A DNA stretch of 64,000 nucleotides from Pleodorina starrii (taxonomy: Eukaryota; Chlorophyta; Chlorophyceae; Chlamydomonadales; Volvocaceae). The notes below the pieces were generated by a model. It saw nothing but the letters and a program-made list of their open reading frames with translations, was not told the DNA's origin and searched no databases. This document shows positions 20,141 through 31,527 of the stretch, piece by piece. The position numbers were made by a program, and so were the translations under genes. The DNA lies in contig BRXU01000047.1 of NCBI GenBank assembly GCA_030267565.1, positions 614,460 to 678,459 of the forward strand, read 5' to 3'. Positions within the stretch are counted from its first letter, which is position 1; every line of letters begins with the position of its first letter.

Positions 20141-20186
20141 ATTACGTTGCACAGTACGGCGGTGTACGACGGTGTCTCGCCGTTAG

Positions 20187-20193
20187 TATAAAA
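20187..20193 (+). promoter_or_regulatory. LTR TATA box
   Basis: TATAAAA in the context GTTAGTATAAAAGGCCGG, conserved at the same relative place in the other LTR (35621-35627), downstream of the 44-bp repeats. Likely marks the U3/R boundary region. Confidence 0.7.
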
Positions 20194-20728
20194 GGCCGGG
20201 CGCCGCAGTCTGTTGACAGTGGTAGTGGTTGCTTAGCAACTGAACACTCGGCCGAGTCGAACTTCGGCAATAAGAGGCCCCTCATGCGAGGACTACCCTC
20301 TGAGCCATTGTAACACTCGAGGCAAGGAATCTCTGTCTCCGACCCCCTGACTCTTATCACAATAGCACAAACGCTATCGGTCAAGCAGCAGACGCCCCCG
20401 AAGCTCCCTGACCAAGATTCCCTCCCGAACCTCCCCGGTTCGCAAGACCCTACTGTACGGCAAGACCCCCGGCCGTACGACACTCAAGACTCAAGAACAG
20501 CCTGCTCTAGCCAACACTACTAATAACTGAGTCATCGGCCTTAGGACAAACACTGCCTGAGCAAGTAAAAGAGACATCTCTGGGCCTTAGGCCTTAGAAC
20601 GTTACGCTGCATCGGTAACTCAGTCGTACAAGGTCACTAGGGTCTGCGCGTGTCAGTCTTGGGTAGAGCAGTAAAGTATATCGTCTTCTACGGCTTTACT
20701 GGCAGCTAGCCACTGAGAACGATCACTG

Positions 20729-22960
20729 GTGCAGTTTCTGTCCAGCCCCGCTAGCCGACTATACGCGAAATTTTTTGGGTGGTCGTGTTTGTTGTGGGTG
20801 TGGGCTTTAGTCGTTACACCTCCCTTGTCAGGGACTAAGTTTGACAGTCAAATGCCACCCGCCACCACGCCGGACGGCTTGGATCATACCGGACACCTAG
20901 AAGAGGCCCAATTCCGTGGCATGGTTGCAAGGACGCTGCGCAGCATTAAGACGCCGACCCCAGAGCTTCGAGACCTTCTGGCGGGCAAGACCAACCCTGA
21001 CTTGCCCGAGGAAGAACGTCAGCAGTTGATCGATTGCCTGGAACATAATTTCGATATGTTTGCATTGACTAACCGAGAGCTGGGTTTTACTACATGGGCG
21101 TCTATGAAGGTCGACACAGGGGACCACCCACCTATTTGGCAAAATCCCTACCGTCTTTCAAAGGCAGAGAAGGCGGCCGTGGATGCAGAAATGCAGCAGA
21201 TGCTACAGGATGGAGTCATAGAACTCTCGAACAGTCCTTGGGTCTCGCCGGTGGTAGTAGTCCTTAAAAAGAACGGCGAGCTACGGCCCTGCGTGGACAT
21301 GCGTAAGGTCAACGACGTGACAAAAGATATTCGTTTTCCCCTTGGGCACATACAGGAAATCATAGACAGTGTTGCGCCAGCAGGGGGAGAGACACGTTAC
21401 TACTCCAGCCTCGACCTCAAGTCTGGCTATTGGCAGGTACCGATGGCCGATGAAGCCTCCAAGGAGCGCACAGCGTTTGCCACACCAACGGCGCAATATC
21501 AGTACGTGAGGATGCCCATGGGCCTAAAAGGAGCAGCCGCCGTATTCGCAACTCTCATGCATAAGGTCCTCGGACCGGTTCTACAAGATCTCACACCCGC
21601 GGAATTAGTACCCGCCGGGGTACAGCAACGGGAGCGCTGTGCAGTGGTATATTTGGACGATATCCTAATCTTTAGTCAAACCTTAGAGGACCACGTACGA
21701 CACCTACAATGGGTCTTCGATTTGCTACGAATGGCCGGGCTTAAGGTGGCGGCGAAGAAGTGCGCCTTCGGACAGCGGAAGGTGGTATTTCTCGGACACC
21801 TGCTAGATGGGGAGAGGGGTACCGTAGGGCCCAATCCTTCCGGGGTGACCAAGATCGCCGCAATAATGCCATCGCCAACTAATGTGCATGAGGTTCGCGC
21901 CTGGCTAGGAGCAGTCGGGTATCATCGGGAAATGATCCCGGGTTTCGGCCTAATCGCTAGGCCTCTATACACGCTACTCAAGCAGGGTGAGGATTGGCAT
22001 TGGGGGCCGCGGGAGGAAGAGGCCTTTCAGGAGCTCCGCAGTAGCTTACTCCGGGACCCCGTTCTACGCGCGCCCGACTTCAGCCGTCAGTTCCTAATCC
22101 AGGTTGACTGGTGCCAACTGGCGGTGGCTGCTTGCCTTGCCCAGAAAGATGATGAGGGGCGGGAATACGCAGTCCAGTTTGCGAGTAAGGCCATGAGCGG
22201 ACCGCAGCTTAACTACAGCAGCACGGACGGGGAGGCTTACGCCGCTCTGTGGGCCATTAAGCATTTCCACCCTTATGTCTACGGAACCCATTTTGTCTTG
22301 ATAACAGACTCCATGGCCGTCAGGTATTTGCGGTCAGCCAGCGTTAAAGACATTCACGGTAAACTAGCACGCTATGCTCTCAAGCTACAGGCTTACGACT
22401 TTGAGGTGATTCATAAATCTGGGAGGAAGAACAGCAATGTAGACGGGCTGAGCAGACTGGGCCACTTGATGCCCGACTTTCTAAAAGATGGCAACAAGGA
22501 GGTGGCTACCGATTTGGAAGAGGTCGCCATATTAGCGTGTACCATCGCTGCCGTTTCTGCCGAGGTGGAGGCTTGCATGGTGGACGGAGTGGTAGACGAC
22601 CCCCAACCGGCTGACCCAACTGACCTGGGCCTGGACAGTTACCTGCCCGTAGATGGTGGCCCCTCAGTCGAGGTAGCTCCCAGACCAAGGAAGCGGGCTC
22701 GTATCCCCACTGATCTGGATCCTGCAAGTAGAATCAAGAAGCGACATTTTCAGTCAGCCCTCGCGCTTGACGCTTCAGACGAGGACGAGGCAGGCCCCAG
22801 TCAGCCTAAGAAGAGGCGTACGCATATGCCAAGCACTAAGTTGATCGATCGATTACGCGGAACCACCGGAGTCGGGGCCGTCGGGGTCAGATACGGAGCC
22901 CGACATCGTCTGCGCCGGCTGTCTCAAAGGTCGTCCCAAGAGTACCCTACTACTATGTGA
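20729..22960 (+). pseudogene. Gypsy-2 reverse transcriptase and RNase H, start fused to LTR
   Basis: The first about 30 codons are LTR sequence; homology to Gypsy-1 begins at about residue 31, so the ATG at 20729 is fortuitous. The RT is intact: SPWVSPVVVVLKKNG, SSLDLKSGYWQV, catalytic YLDD at 308-311. RNase H follows (IQVDWCQLAV, STDGEAYAALWAIKHF, LITDSMAVRYL), then an acidic and basic linker. GATCGATC near 22845 is a 4-bp tandem gain relative to Gypsy-1. It shifts the frame just before the PHD finger, so the last about 35 residues are meaningless. Confidence 0.85.
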
Positions 22961-23968
22961 TGACCCGGGGTGTAAACTAGGTTGGCACATAAAGTGCTTG
23001 GACCCTCCCATGCAGGCAGTCCCGGCCGGGCCATGGTTTTGTCACATTCACAAGCGCCCGCCCGCCGCTCCCAAGAGGGTGATAACAACAGAACCCCCTC
23101 GAGCCCCAAGTCCACAGCTTATGGCTGCGGGTGCAGCCATCCCCGAAGGGAGGGCCCAAGCAACAGTTACGAAAGCAGAAATTCAGGAAGCAAGTGGCGT
23201 ACCCTCACCTGGAGGAGAGGAGTCCTCGCCATCATCCGGATCGGATGGGTCAGACAAGCAGTCAGAAGACAGCCGTAGCAGCTTGGAGGCGTTGGAAGGA
23301 AGGAAGGTGATGGCCGACATCTGGGAGGATGCCGCGCTTTTGCAATACCTTAAGACAGGTCAACTACCTCTAGACGCGAGTAAGTCCGGCGAAGACAACC
23401 TGCGGGAGATGATGAGGCTGCGGAAAAAGGCGGGACGGTATCAACTAGAAGATGGCAACCTGTACAAGATCAAAACCAAAGGACAAGAGCGGGTACAGGT
23501 TCTAAAAGAGGAAGAGAAGGCTGCCGCGATTCAAGAAGCTCATGGAATGGCGCACTGGGGAGTAAGTAAAACCTATGATTTTCTCAGCAAACGTTTCTTC
23601 TGGAAAAAGATGCGGCAAGATGTTAAGACGCACATTGCCGCTTGCTCTAAGTGCGCGCCCACCAAAATGAAACTGCTTCGGAACCAACCTCTTCACTCTC
23701 TTCCAACGGTGCCACTATGGGGCCGTGTACACGTCGATTTGATGGGTCCCTATAAAAAGACAAAAAACGGAAATAGTTATCTCATGGTGGCGATCGATTC
23801 CTGGGCCAAATGGCCGGAGGTGGGCCCAATCCAAGACAAACGTGCCAGCACGACTGCGAAGTGGCTATGGCAACAGTGGATCACGCGTTATGGAGTACCA
23901 AATGTCATTATGACAGATCAGGGACGCGAGTGGGAAGGTGAATTCAGCAATCTGTTGCAGGAGCAGAC
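22850..23968 (+). pseudogene. Gypsy-2 PHD finger and integrase, first part
   Basis: Reading the frame of the 22998 ATG upstream gives a complete PHD-type finger between about 22910 and 23055: C-x2-C (CAGC), C-x4-C (CDDPGC), WHIKC and WFC-x2-H, a C4-H-C-C-H pattern. Integrase follows with the HHCC-type finger (AHGMAHWG ... CSKCAP) and core motifs VHVDLMGPY and MTDQGREWEG. The frame then runs into X copy D at 23969, which separates the two catalytic aspartates from the glutamate. The finger may read histone tails and steer integration, as chromodomains do in chromoviruses; that role is inferred. Confidence 0.8.
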
Positions 23969-25721
23969 AAGGGGTTGGTGTCGGCTTCCTTGAAGCCGGA
24001 AAAAGGGCGGGGCCCCACTAAATCCGTACGGGTTAAGTTGAGTGCTAGGGCGGCGAGGGCGTGAAATGTGAGAGTGTCGACATTCCTGCTGATAGACAGC
24101 CAGAGCTTTTTCCCGAAATGCCTGCTAGCCGAGTCGTTATCAAGGCCTGCCGGCGCCGCGCGAAGCGCGTCATCTATCCCGTCGGGTGCATGAGCGCATG
24201 TGCGCATCGACCGAAATACGGCATTTCCAAAGCGAGCGGCGAGGGCGTCAACTGTGAGAGTGTCGCATCGACATTCCTGCTGATAGGCAGCCAGAGCTTT
24301 ATATCTGAAATGCCTTCGGCTTCAGCAATCCGACCCATGTTTAGCATCGCGCGCCGTCTCGGCACTGTGCAACTCTTCCGGCCAGCGCATTGGCTGAAGT
24401 TACTTGACAGTAGACATGGAGTGTATCATTTACACATCACGCAGGCTGACTTGACAATAGAAGGACAGCGGAACTGTTTGCGAGGGTTGCGACGAAGTGC
24501 AGTTGCCGACGAGAGTGCACAGGCTTCGCTACTGAGGTATTCGCCGTAGAGGAGGCTTGACTGCTATAACATTAGGACAGGGAATGTAGAAGTCCATCCC
24601 CTAGGTTGCCGACTGGACTTGTTGGGCGGCCCGCAGAAGACCGCTGCATCGTGCGTGCATTGGCGGCTTGGCGTCCAACAACCAGCAGTAGGCCCCTCAT
24701 GGTTTGCTCCTTGCAACCTTTGTAATAGCAATATGCGTCAAGACGATCGGACCGGCTAGCAGAGCTGCTGTGGTGTGGTCGCGGGAAGAATGTTCGCAAT
24801 GCAAACATAGTTTGTTTCCGAAACGAAGATTCATTTCACGCCGTCATGTCAGAATTCCACATTAAGGAACGATGACTCTTCTGGAATTAATTATAGGCCG
24901 AGAGGTGATGGTTTGACCTCGGCCTCGGTCCATGGAGACTGCCAAACTGGTTTGTACTCATGCGATGTTGGGTTCCAATAATAAATTTACCGTGCAATAA
25001 AGTATGTAATCTTTTACTTATGGAGTCTTTCCGTTGACCGAAAGTCTACACTTGTCCAATTACTTCCCAGAACCCAGAACCTAGAACCCAGAACCCACAC
25101 ACGGACATGGTGTGGGATAGTAGTTTTAAGGGTTCGGACTTCGGACTCAGAATTTTGGCGTCGGACTCAGAAATTTTTGCGTGAGGATTTGGCGTCGGAC
25201 TCAGAAATTTGCGTGAGGATTTGGCGTCGTGTGGGACAGTAGTTTGCGTGAGGATTTGGCGTCGGACTCAGAATTTGGGTGTATGCGTGAGGATTTGGCG
25301 TCGGACTCTGAATTTTGGTGTAGGACTTTGACAAATTGGGCAGTGGGGGGTACCGCGCGCGCGCGCGCGCATGTAAAGGCCAGTCATGTCGCAATAGTTG
25401 TGGGAGTCTGCGTGACAAAGCGATAGTAGTTTTAAGGGATCGGGCTTCGGACTCAGAATTTTAGGGCGTCGGATTTGGCGTCGGACTCAGAATTTTGCGT
25501 GAGGATTTGGCGTCGGACTCTGAATTTTGGTGGGGCCCCCCTGGGCGCTTCGCGCTGGGGCCCCGCCCAAAAAGATATAGTAGAACAATGCACGTATTGA
25601 ACCGAGGCTAGTTACCCGCAGGTGGACCCAGTTTGGAGAGAGTTGCTCTGAGCCGGTTATGGACGGAAAGATGCGGGGCGGGGCCCCCCTGGGCGCTTCG
25701 CGCTGGGGCCCCGCCCAAAAA
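23969..25721 (+). mobile_element. Element X copy D (1753 bp, two successive 3' ends)
   Basis: It begins CAAGGGGTTGGTGTCGG inside the Gypsy-2 integrase; Gypsy-2 resumes at TTTATCACC after 25721. The body follows copy E to about 25065, then an extra segment full of short repeats. A typical 3' hairpin and AAAAA end at 25573. After 143 unrelated bases a second hairpin and AAAAA end at 25721. No target duplication: comparison with Gypsy-1 suggests about 3 host bases lost or none gained. Confidence 0.85.
25115..25530 (+). repeat. Irregular minisatellite in X copy D
   Basis: Repeats of GCGTGAGGATTTGGCGTCGG and GGACTCAGAATTT in varying order, with GATAGTAGTTTTAAGG twice and a (CG)n run near 25351-25370. 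Not found in the other X copies. It adds about 0.4 kb just before the first 3' hairpin. Confidence 0.75.
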
Positions 25722-26522
25722 TTTATCACCGACGGACAGCGGCTTATACGCCACAGAGCAACGGACAAGCTGAGCGGCTGGTTCGATCGCTACTGACGGC
25801 ACTACGAAAATGCGTTAATGACAATGAAGACGACTGGGACGAGGAAGTCTTTCGGGTTGCATACGGACACCGAGCAATGAGGCAGGACAGCACTCGGCTG
25901 AGCCCAGCTCTATGCGTATTTGGGCGAGAATTGACAACGGCAGCCGAACGCACAGCAACGCCGTGTGAAATACCTTCGTTCAGGGGACGAGGGCGATGAT
26001 GAGGAAGCACGACCTGAGGACTACATGGCCTTGGAGGAGCGCAGGACCAAACTGGAGGAACTCGCCGGTTGCGTTGACAAAAACCTGGGAAAAGCCAAAG
26101 CGCGACAGCAACAGGATTATGCTAAGCGAAAAGGGCTTCCTGTACCGAAGAAGGCAGCTCCAGACGACTCCAAGGTGGACGAGCCGGTGAGCCAACCTCA
26201 ACCTTCGTCCCCAGGTGCGAGGCCCGCGACATCCGTTGGTAAACGACAAGGCCCTACAACGCCGGCAACCAAAACGATGCCCCGGATAACAGCCATCGGG
26301 CTTGAGGGGGATGCCCTGCAGCATCTGCCCGACCTCGTGGAAAACACCAAAGTCTACCGCTGGGTGCGTCGACCTCACAAACTAGCCTCTGACCGAGAAG
26401 GACCATTCTTTTTCCAGTATTGGAATACCACGGGTACACTGGCACTACTGAAGACGGCTGAGGGACAACCCTTTACGGTCCCAGCTCACCAGGTGTTTGT
26501 CCTGCCACCAGCAAAGGAATAA
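25722..26522 (+). pseudogene. Gypsy-2 integrase, second part
   Basis: It resumes with YHRRTAAYTPQSNGQAERLV, which carries the catalytic glutamate. A shift occurs near 25975 (CCTTCGTTCAGGGG versus CCTTCAGGTGG in Gypsy-1). The final frame from 25965 has an EERRTKLEEL coiled-coil-like stretch, KARQQQDYAKRKG, and a C-terminal domain with RWVRRPHKL, FFFQYWNTTGTLALL and VPAHQVFV, ending at TAA 26520. Confidence 0.75.
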
Positions 26523-27290
26523 GGCCATCCACGGCGGATATGGACAAATCAAGCAGCATGAATGGGAGTTCAGGGGGAGCCAAACAAGGCTATGGATGGA
26601 TAGAAGTAACGCTGCACGCCTGACGTGGCAACCGAACATTACGAACCAAGTTCGTACAGACGGCGAAGGAGATATGCGCAGGTTTACGCAGGCCTACGAA
26701 ACGCGAATGAACGAAGAGGCGAACGGCCTAAGAAGGTTACCAGCCGCCCCGAGACGCAACAAGGACAACGAGGGCGGTACCAACCCCGCGCCGCAGATGT
26801 TCCATACCGACTTCGCCGACAACGTGCCGGAGAACGCTGGCACTAAGCGTGAGTCGGCTGGCGAGGAAAATAACCACACCATGCCCAACCCAGTTGGGAT
26901 GGACGAGAATGAAAGCGATGATAGCGATGGCATGTACACGCCGCCGGTGCACGGAGACGGGGTATCGGTTGTCAGGCAGGCCGGGCAGGACCTCACGCAT
27001 CAGGAGTTCAGCGCCCTCAGCAGGAATCTGTTCCTTAGGATTCCGCCTCAGGCCGGGCCGGGCATCTTGTTTCAGATGTGGCTTCCGTTCCTAGGCATCT
27101 GCCGCGAAGTCTTTGGCAGTGTTCTAAGCGAGGGCCAGCTAGAGCGCCTATTGGTGCCCGTGTTTGAGCTAACGGGCTGGGAGGCGCCTATGCGGGTATC
27201 CGCCGAGGCTGGCGGATGCCGGGTCTGAGGTCTGGGTGCACAGCCACGCGCAGCTCGTGTACACCCTGATCCTGGCGGTCAGGCAGGTCC
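26523..27290 (+). pseudogene. Gypsy-2 ORF3, first part (split by Gypsy-3)
   Basis: An open frame from the ATG at 26497 to 27228 matches Gypsy-1 ORF3: RIPPQAGPGILFQMWLPFLGICREVFG and LERLLVPVFELTGWEAPM. A small shift near 27205 moves the reading to SEVWVHSHAQLVYTLILAV, which runs to the Gypsy-3 insertion. The remainder is at 34798-34905. Conservation of the protein pattern in two diverged elements argues it was once translated. Function unknown. Confidence 0.6.
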
Positions 27291-27624
27291 TGTTGTATCT
27301 CTCCTGTTGTGTTACTTTGTATTTTACCCTAGCGCTGGCTAAGGGCGGTGCTGTGTGCCGGACACAGACACCTGGGATTACGACGACTTGTCGTAGTCGT
27401 GGCACTTGCCACTGGTAGACCCACTTGGGTTGGACTTCATCGGTTGGTGATTATTCTGTGTAACACTTGTTACATATTTTGGCCATTCTGCGTACTTACG
27501 CTACGTTGGAGGATCTGCGGCTTTCTACGGATTTCCGTACGTCTTCCTTCGTCGGGTATCTTTACCCTCTCTCAATCACAAACCGGTAGTTTTCACTACC
27601 ACCACAAGTGGGCGTGATACAACA
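27291..27624 (+). repeat. Gypsy-3 5' LTR
   Basis: 334 bp with TGTTG...CAACA ends. The only difference I find from the 3' LTR is A versus T in CTCAATCAC(A/T)AACC. Downstream (AGTGATATCGAGACC) a primer binding site is expected, but I cannot match it to a tRNA with confidence. Confidence 0.95.
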
Positions 27625-27692
27625 AGTGATATCGAGACCACTCGGTCTCGTTAGCTTCCGCACGTAACTTCTCAAACCTAACACGCATTAGG

Positions 27693-29898
27693 ATGGCCTC
27701 GTCGAGCAGCGCTGGCGGTATGGACGTGGACTCGCTGCTCCGCGCCCTTGATGGTAACTAAATTTGCTGCTCTTCACTAGCTCGTAGCGCTTGCTCCCTG
27801 TAGTTCTCTCGTTCTCTGAGCTGCCATTGCAGAGTCGGCCGTGAGCAACGGCCCGGAGCGCGAGCCACTTCTTGCGGGCGCGCAGCGCTCTGATACTGAT
27901 CAGGAGGAAGTACCGCCGGGTTCTAACCGCGCTCACAAGGGTGCGGCCCCGTTCGTGTAGTAGACTTCGCCCTGATGTCGCACTTGTTTAATTTGGCAGG
28001 CGGTCGGAACCGCATTAACCTGTTCCAGGGTGCGAATGTTCCTGTTCCTGCTTTGCCTGTTCAGCAGCCCGCCGGGAACTTGCCTGCGCCGGGTCCAGCT
28101 GCAGTCCCACCTTAAGCGGCTGCCGCCGCTGCGCCGCAGCCCGCTGGGAACTTGCCTGCACCTGCGCCGGTCGCGAACCCGCCCGTAGCTGCTGTTGTCG
28201 CTGACCCACAGGCCGCCGCGAATGTGCCTGCACCTAACCCAGTTGCAGCCCCACCTGCCGCGCCTGCCGTTCAGCCACCCGCTGGGGTCCCGCCTGCGCC
28301 TGCTTTGGCCGCGGACCCGCCTGCAGCCGGTGCCGTTGCGATTCAACAGCCTGCTGGGAACCCGCCTGCGCCTGCTCCGGCCGCGGTCCCGCCTGTCGTC
28401 GCCATACAACAGCCCGCCGTGATTCCGCCTGCGCCTGCTCCGGCCGCGGTTCCACCTGTGGCGGCTGCTGTTGCACCTCCTCCGCAGCCACCTTTGGCTT
28501 TGCAACCTGTCGCGCACGCCCAGCTTCCTTGCCCCTGTCGTGCACGGCGCGCCTCCTTTGGCGCCGCAACCCGTTGTGCTGCCCGCCCTTGACGGTCCGC
28601 AACCGGCTGCCCACTTGTTGTCTGGCGCACCGCAGCTTGCTGCCTTTGTTGCGCCTGCTCCCGACGTTCCTCGGTCTTCGCCGAACGTCTCTCACACTTC
28701 GGCACTACCCGTTTCGGTTGTCCGCTCTCCAGCTACGCAGACCACCGAGGCTGGGCTCCGCGCGTCGGCGGCCTTGGCGCGCGCTGAGGACGCTGCGGCT
28801 GCCCTTCGCGCCGCCGCCCTCAACGACACCGCCGCCGTCGTCCCGGTCGCTTCGCCGGTCGACCCAACCGCTGCGGGTCCTTCGCAGCCGCCGGCGTCGC
28901 GCGCCTTCTCGGAGCCACCCAGGGTTAGTTTGCCTTCTCCGGTCCTGAACCTCGACGGCAAGCTGGATGTCAAGCAGACTGCCGCGCGGATGAAGGCCTT
29001 TATCCGGGACGTGACCTTGTTTTTCGAAGTGGTGCCGTGGGGTAACGACCAGCGCTCTTGCTGCCTGTTCCTGTCGCAAGCCCTGCGTGGCGCCGCCAAG
29101 GTCTGGTACGATGAGTGGTCGCTTTCTCAACGCTCGCTCACCGTGTCCCTCATCCTCGAGCAACTGCGCGTCCGCTTCGCTCCCCAGATCATCTCGGTTG
29201 AGCGGGAGGCGCGTCAGAAGCTCGCTGATCGCGTTTTCGTGATGCGTTCGGGCGAGAATGTCCCTGCATATCACGCGCGCTTCGAGGCCCTCATCCAGGA
29301 CATTCCCACGTTCACTGATTCGGAGCGTATGTTCTGGTTCCCACTTGGCATCTCTCCTGCCCTTGCACCCAAGTGCGCCTCTGCCCCGAGCGGACTTCCG
29401 TTCGCCTCTTACGATGCCCTTGTGCAATTTGCTATGGGTGAGGAGCGCCGCCAATTTGCCGAGCGCCAGTCCCGTGCCGCCCTTCGCTCCAACGCCGTCT
29501 CTCTGCAGGAGTCGGACGAGATCGAGATGGAGGACCCGGTCACCGAGGACGACCCGTCGCCCAAGCGTGCGCGCCGTGAGGGTCCGCCCGGCGCTGCGGC
29601 TGCCGCCGCTGGCAACGGCGGCGCTGCGGCCGCTGGCGGCAACGGGCGCGGCGCGGGGGCGCGGGGCGGCCGCGGTGGTTCGGGCGGGCGTGGTGGACGC
29701 GGGCACGGTGGCCACGGCGGTGGCCAGGGCAGGGGGCAGGGCAGGGGGCAGGGCCGGGGTGACGCAGCCCAGGGCCCGGCCGGTGGTGCCGGCCCGCAGG
29801 ACCCGACCTTGGCCACTAAATACGTGGATCAGTTCGGGACCCCGGTCACGCACGGCCGCATGCGGATGCTGCTGGCGTGCGCAACGCAGGGGGGATAG
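27693..29898 (+). pseudogene. Gypsy-3 gag
   Basis: ATG at 27693 opens MASSSSAGGMDVD and stops after 19 codons. A GT...TTGCAG segment (about 27753-27835) and a second GTGCGG...TTGGCAG segment (about 27939-28002) would, if spliced, join it to the NRINLFQG frame. A proline/alanine-rich region follows, with TAA at 28113 and a frameshift near 28540. The capsid part lies in the frame 28471-29898: KAFIRDVTLFFEVVPW, ALRGAAKVWYDEW, LILEQLRVRFAPQ, a retrotransposon gag domain. A Gly/Arg/Gln-rich tail leads to the inverted duplication, which cuts off the zinc knuckle. Confidence 0.75.
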
Positions 29899-30163
29899 TT
29901 GTTGTACCGGTGGTCGGGCGACAACGTCTCGCAACAGAAACAAATCCCCCGCACCTTTTCCTGCGTTGCGCGCGCCAGCAGCATCCGCATGCGGCCGTGC
30001 GTGACCGGGGTCCCGAACTGATCCACGTATTTAGTGGCCAAGGTCGGGTCCTGCGGGCCGGCACCACCGGCCGGGCCCTGGGCTGCGTCACCCCGGCCCT
30101 GCCCCCTGCCCTGCCCCCTGCCCTGGCCACCGCCGTGGCCACCGTGCCCGCGTCCACCATGCC
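29688..30163. repeat. Inverted duplication of the gag end in Gypsy-3
   Basis: About 203 bases (29688-29890) recur inverted at 29961-30163, nearly identical. The 70-base spacer, read on the minus strand, encodes the missing zinc-knuckle region (CFCCETLSPDHRYNN). The spacer begins with GGGGGGATAGTTGTTGTA, an exact 18-base copy of the polypurine tract/3' LTR junction at 34453-34470. Confidence 0.85.
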
Positions 30164-31527
30164 CCCACCGTTTCCGCGGCAACGGCCACTAGGGGGCTGC
30201 CCAGGTTGGTGTGGTAGGGGACTCGCCTGGGCCTCCTGTGCCGTCTTCGTCGTCGGGGCCGTTGCGTCCGGGTGTGCGTGCCCTGCGCCCGGCTGTACTT
30301 GCGGACATTGAGACTGCAGTGGACCGTCGCTTCTCGTTCGACGCCACTGTGGTGAAGGCAGGTTTCGACTCCGAGTGTAACCTCTAGGCGCCTCGTGGTC
30401 GGTCCCTTACCTCCGTTCCGCTTGACGGTCACGCGGTTCTGATGCTCCCTGCCTCCTTGTCGCATTTGCATCGCATGATGAAGCACTACCGCACATGCAA
30501 AACACGGCGCCCTGATACCGCCGCCGGCGTCCTCTTGCCAGCTTTCCTCGCTCGTCGGGCGTCCAGGTTGCTGTCAGGTATGCGCCGGGTTCATTCGTTC
30601 CCCTCCGGTTCAGTCTTGTTCCACGGCGTGGACCTTGCCGGCCGTACGGTGGAGCTCGCCGCCCTCCCGTACTCGGTCGACGTTTGGTACGACGAGCCCC
30701 TGCCGTACACCGCCGTGCAGCCTTCGCCGTACACTTCGGTGCTTGTTGCAGCTTCTTCTGGCATCGCTGTGTCTGGGTCTTCTTTGCCCCTTGTTTCTCT
30801 GAGCACCGCAGGTCGCGCCTTCCCCGCCTTGGTGGATTCCGGCGCAACTCACGACTTCGTGAGCACGGAGCTCGTTCACCAGCTCGGCCTTCCGCTTCGG
30901 TCCAGTGAGTGGTCACATGTGTCTCTCGCGGATGGGGCCAAGCAGTCAATCTTAGGGCGCGTTTCTCTTCGCGTTTCCCTGGGGTCTTTTCGGTTCTCTG
31001 TTGAGCCGTACGTGCTGCCGTCCCTTACGGACGCGGCCTCTTTCATTTTGGGTTCTTCCACCCTTCGTGAGCATGCAGCCTCGCTCGATTACGCGGCGTG
31101 CACGTTGCGCCTCTCAAAGGGGTCTTCCGCTTGCGTTGTGCCGTGGCTTCCGGCCTCGCCGGGGGGTGAGCCTGCGGTTGATGCCCTTCCGCGTGTCAAC
31201 TTTGCTGCTGCTGCTCTCTGCGCGCACGCCTCTCCCGAGCCTGTCGGCCGCAAGGCCGCGATGCGCTTGCTGCGAAAGGGTGCCCATGCTTTGCTGGTGC
31301 GGCCTTCTGTTCGTCTTAACGCTGCTGTCGTGCAAGATTCCTCGCAGGACTCTGACGTCTCTGCCCTTCTGGAGGAATACTCGGATGTTTTTCGGGAGAT
31401 TCCCGGCCTTCCGCCGGTTCGGCCGGTCGACCACACGATTCCCTTGGTGCCTGGCGCGCAGCCTGTCTCGCGTCCGATGTACCACCTCAGCCCTCTTGAG
31501 CTGGACGAGGTAAAACGACAGGTGACT

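Larger units (their letters stand above)
8948..20818 (+). mobile_element. Gypsy-1: LTR retrotransposon with PHD finger, degenerate, carrying two element X copies
   Basis: Order: leaderless gag end/protease (8956), RT-RNase H-PHD (10823), integrase (12867), X copy E (14496-15687), extra ORF (16134-16953), 3' UTR, X copy C with CACTA inside (17130 to about 19640), 3' LTR (19656-20818). No 5' LTR is seen; its place is taken by block B. The LTR is shared with Gypsy-2, whose interior begins at the next base. Coding regions are closed by a 4-bp duplication, an extra C and one nonsense codon, so the copy is dead. Confidence 0.85.
19656..20818 (+). mobile_element. LTR shared by Gypsy-1 (3') and Gypsy-2 (5')
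   Basis: It matches 35098-36238 along its length: GAACCCGCGCT versus GAACCCACGCT near the start, the 44-bp repeat zone, GTTAGTATAAAAGGCCGG, GGCAATAAGAGGCC, GCAAGGAATCTCTG, AACCTCCCCGGTTCGCAAGA, and the end GTCGTTACA versus GTCGCTACA. The right edge at 20818 is set by the point where Gypsy-2 coding homology starts. The left edge (TGAGAACAATG) is inferred and could move by some bases. Confidence 0.75.
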
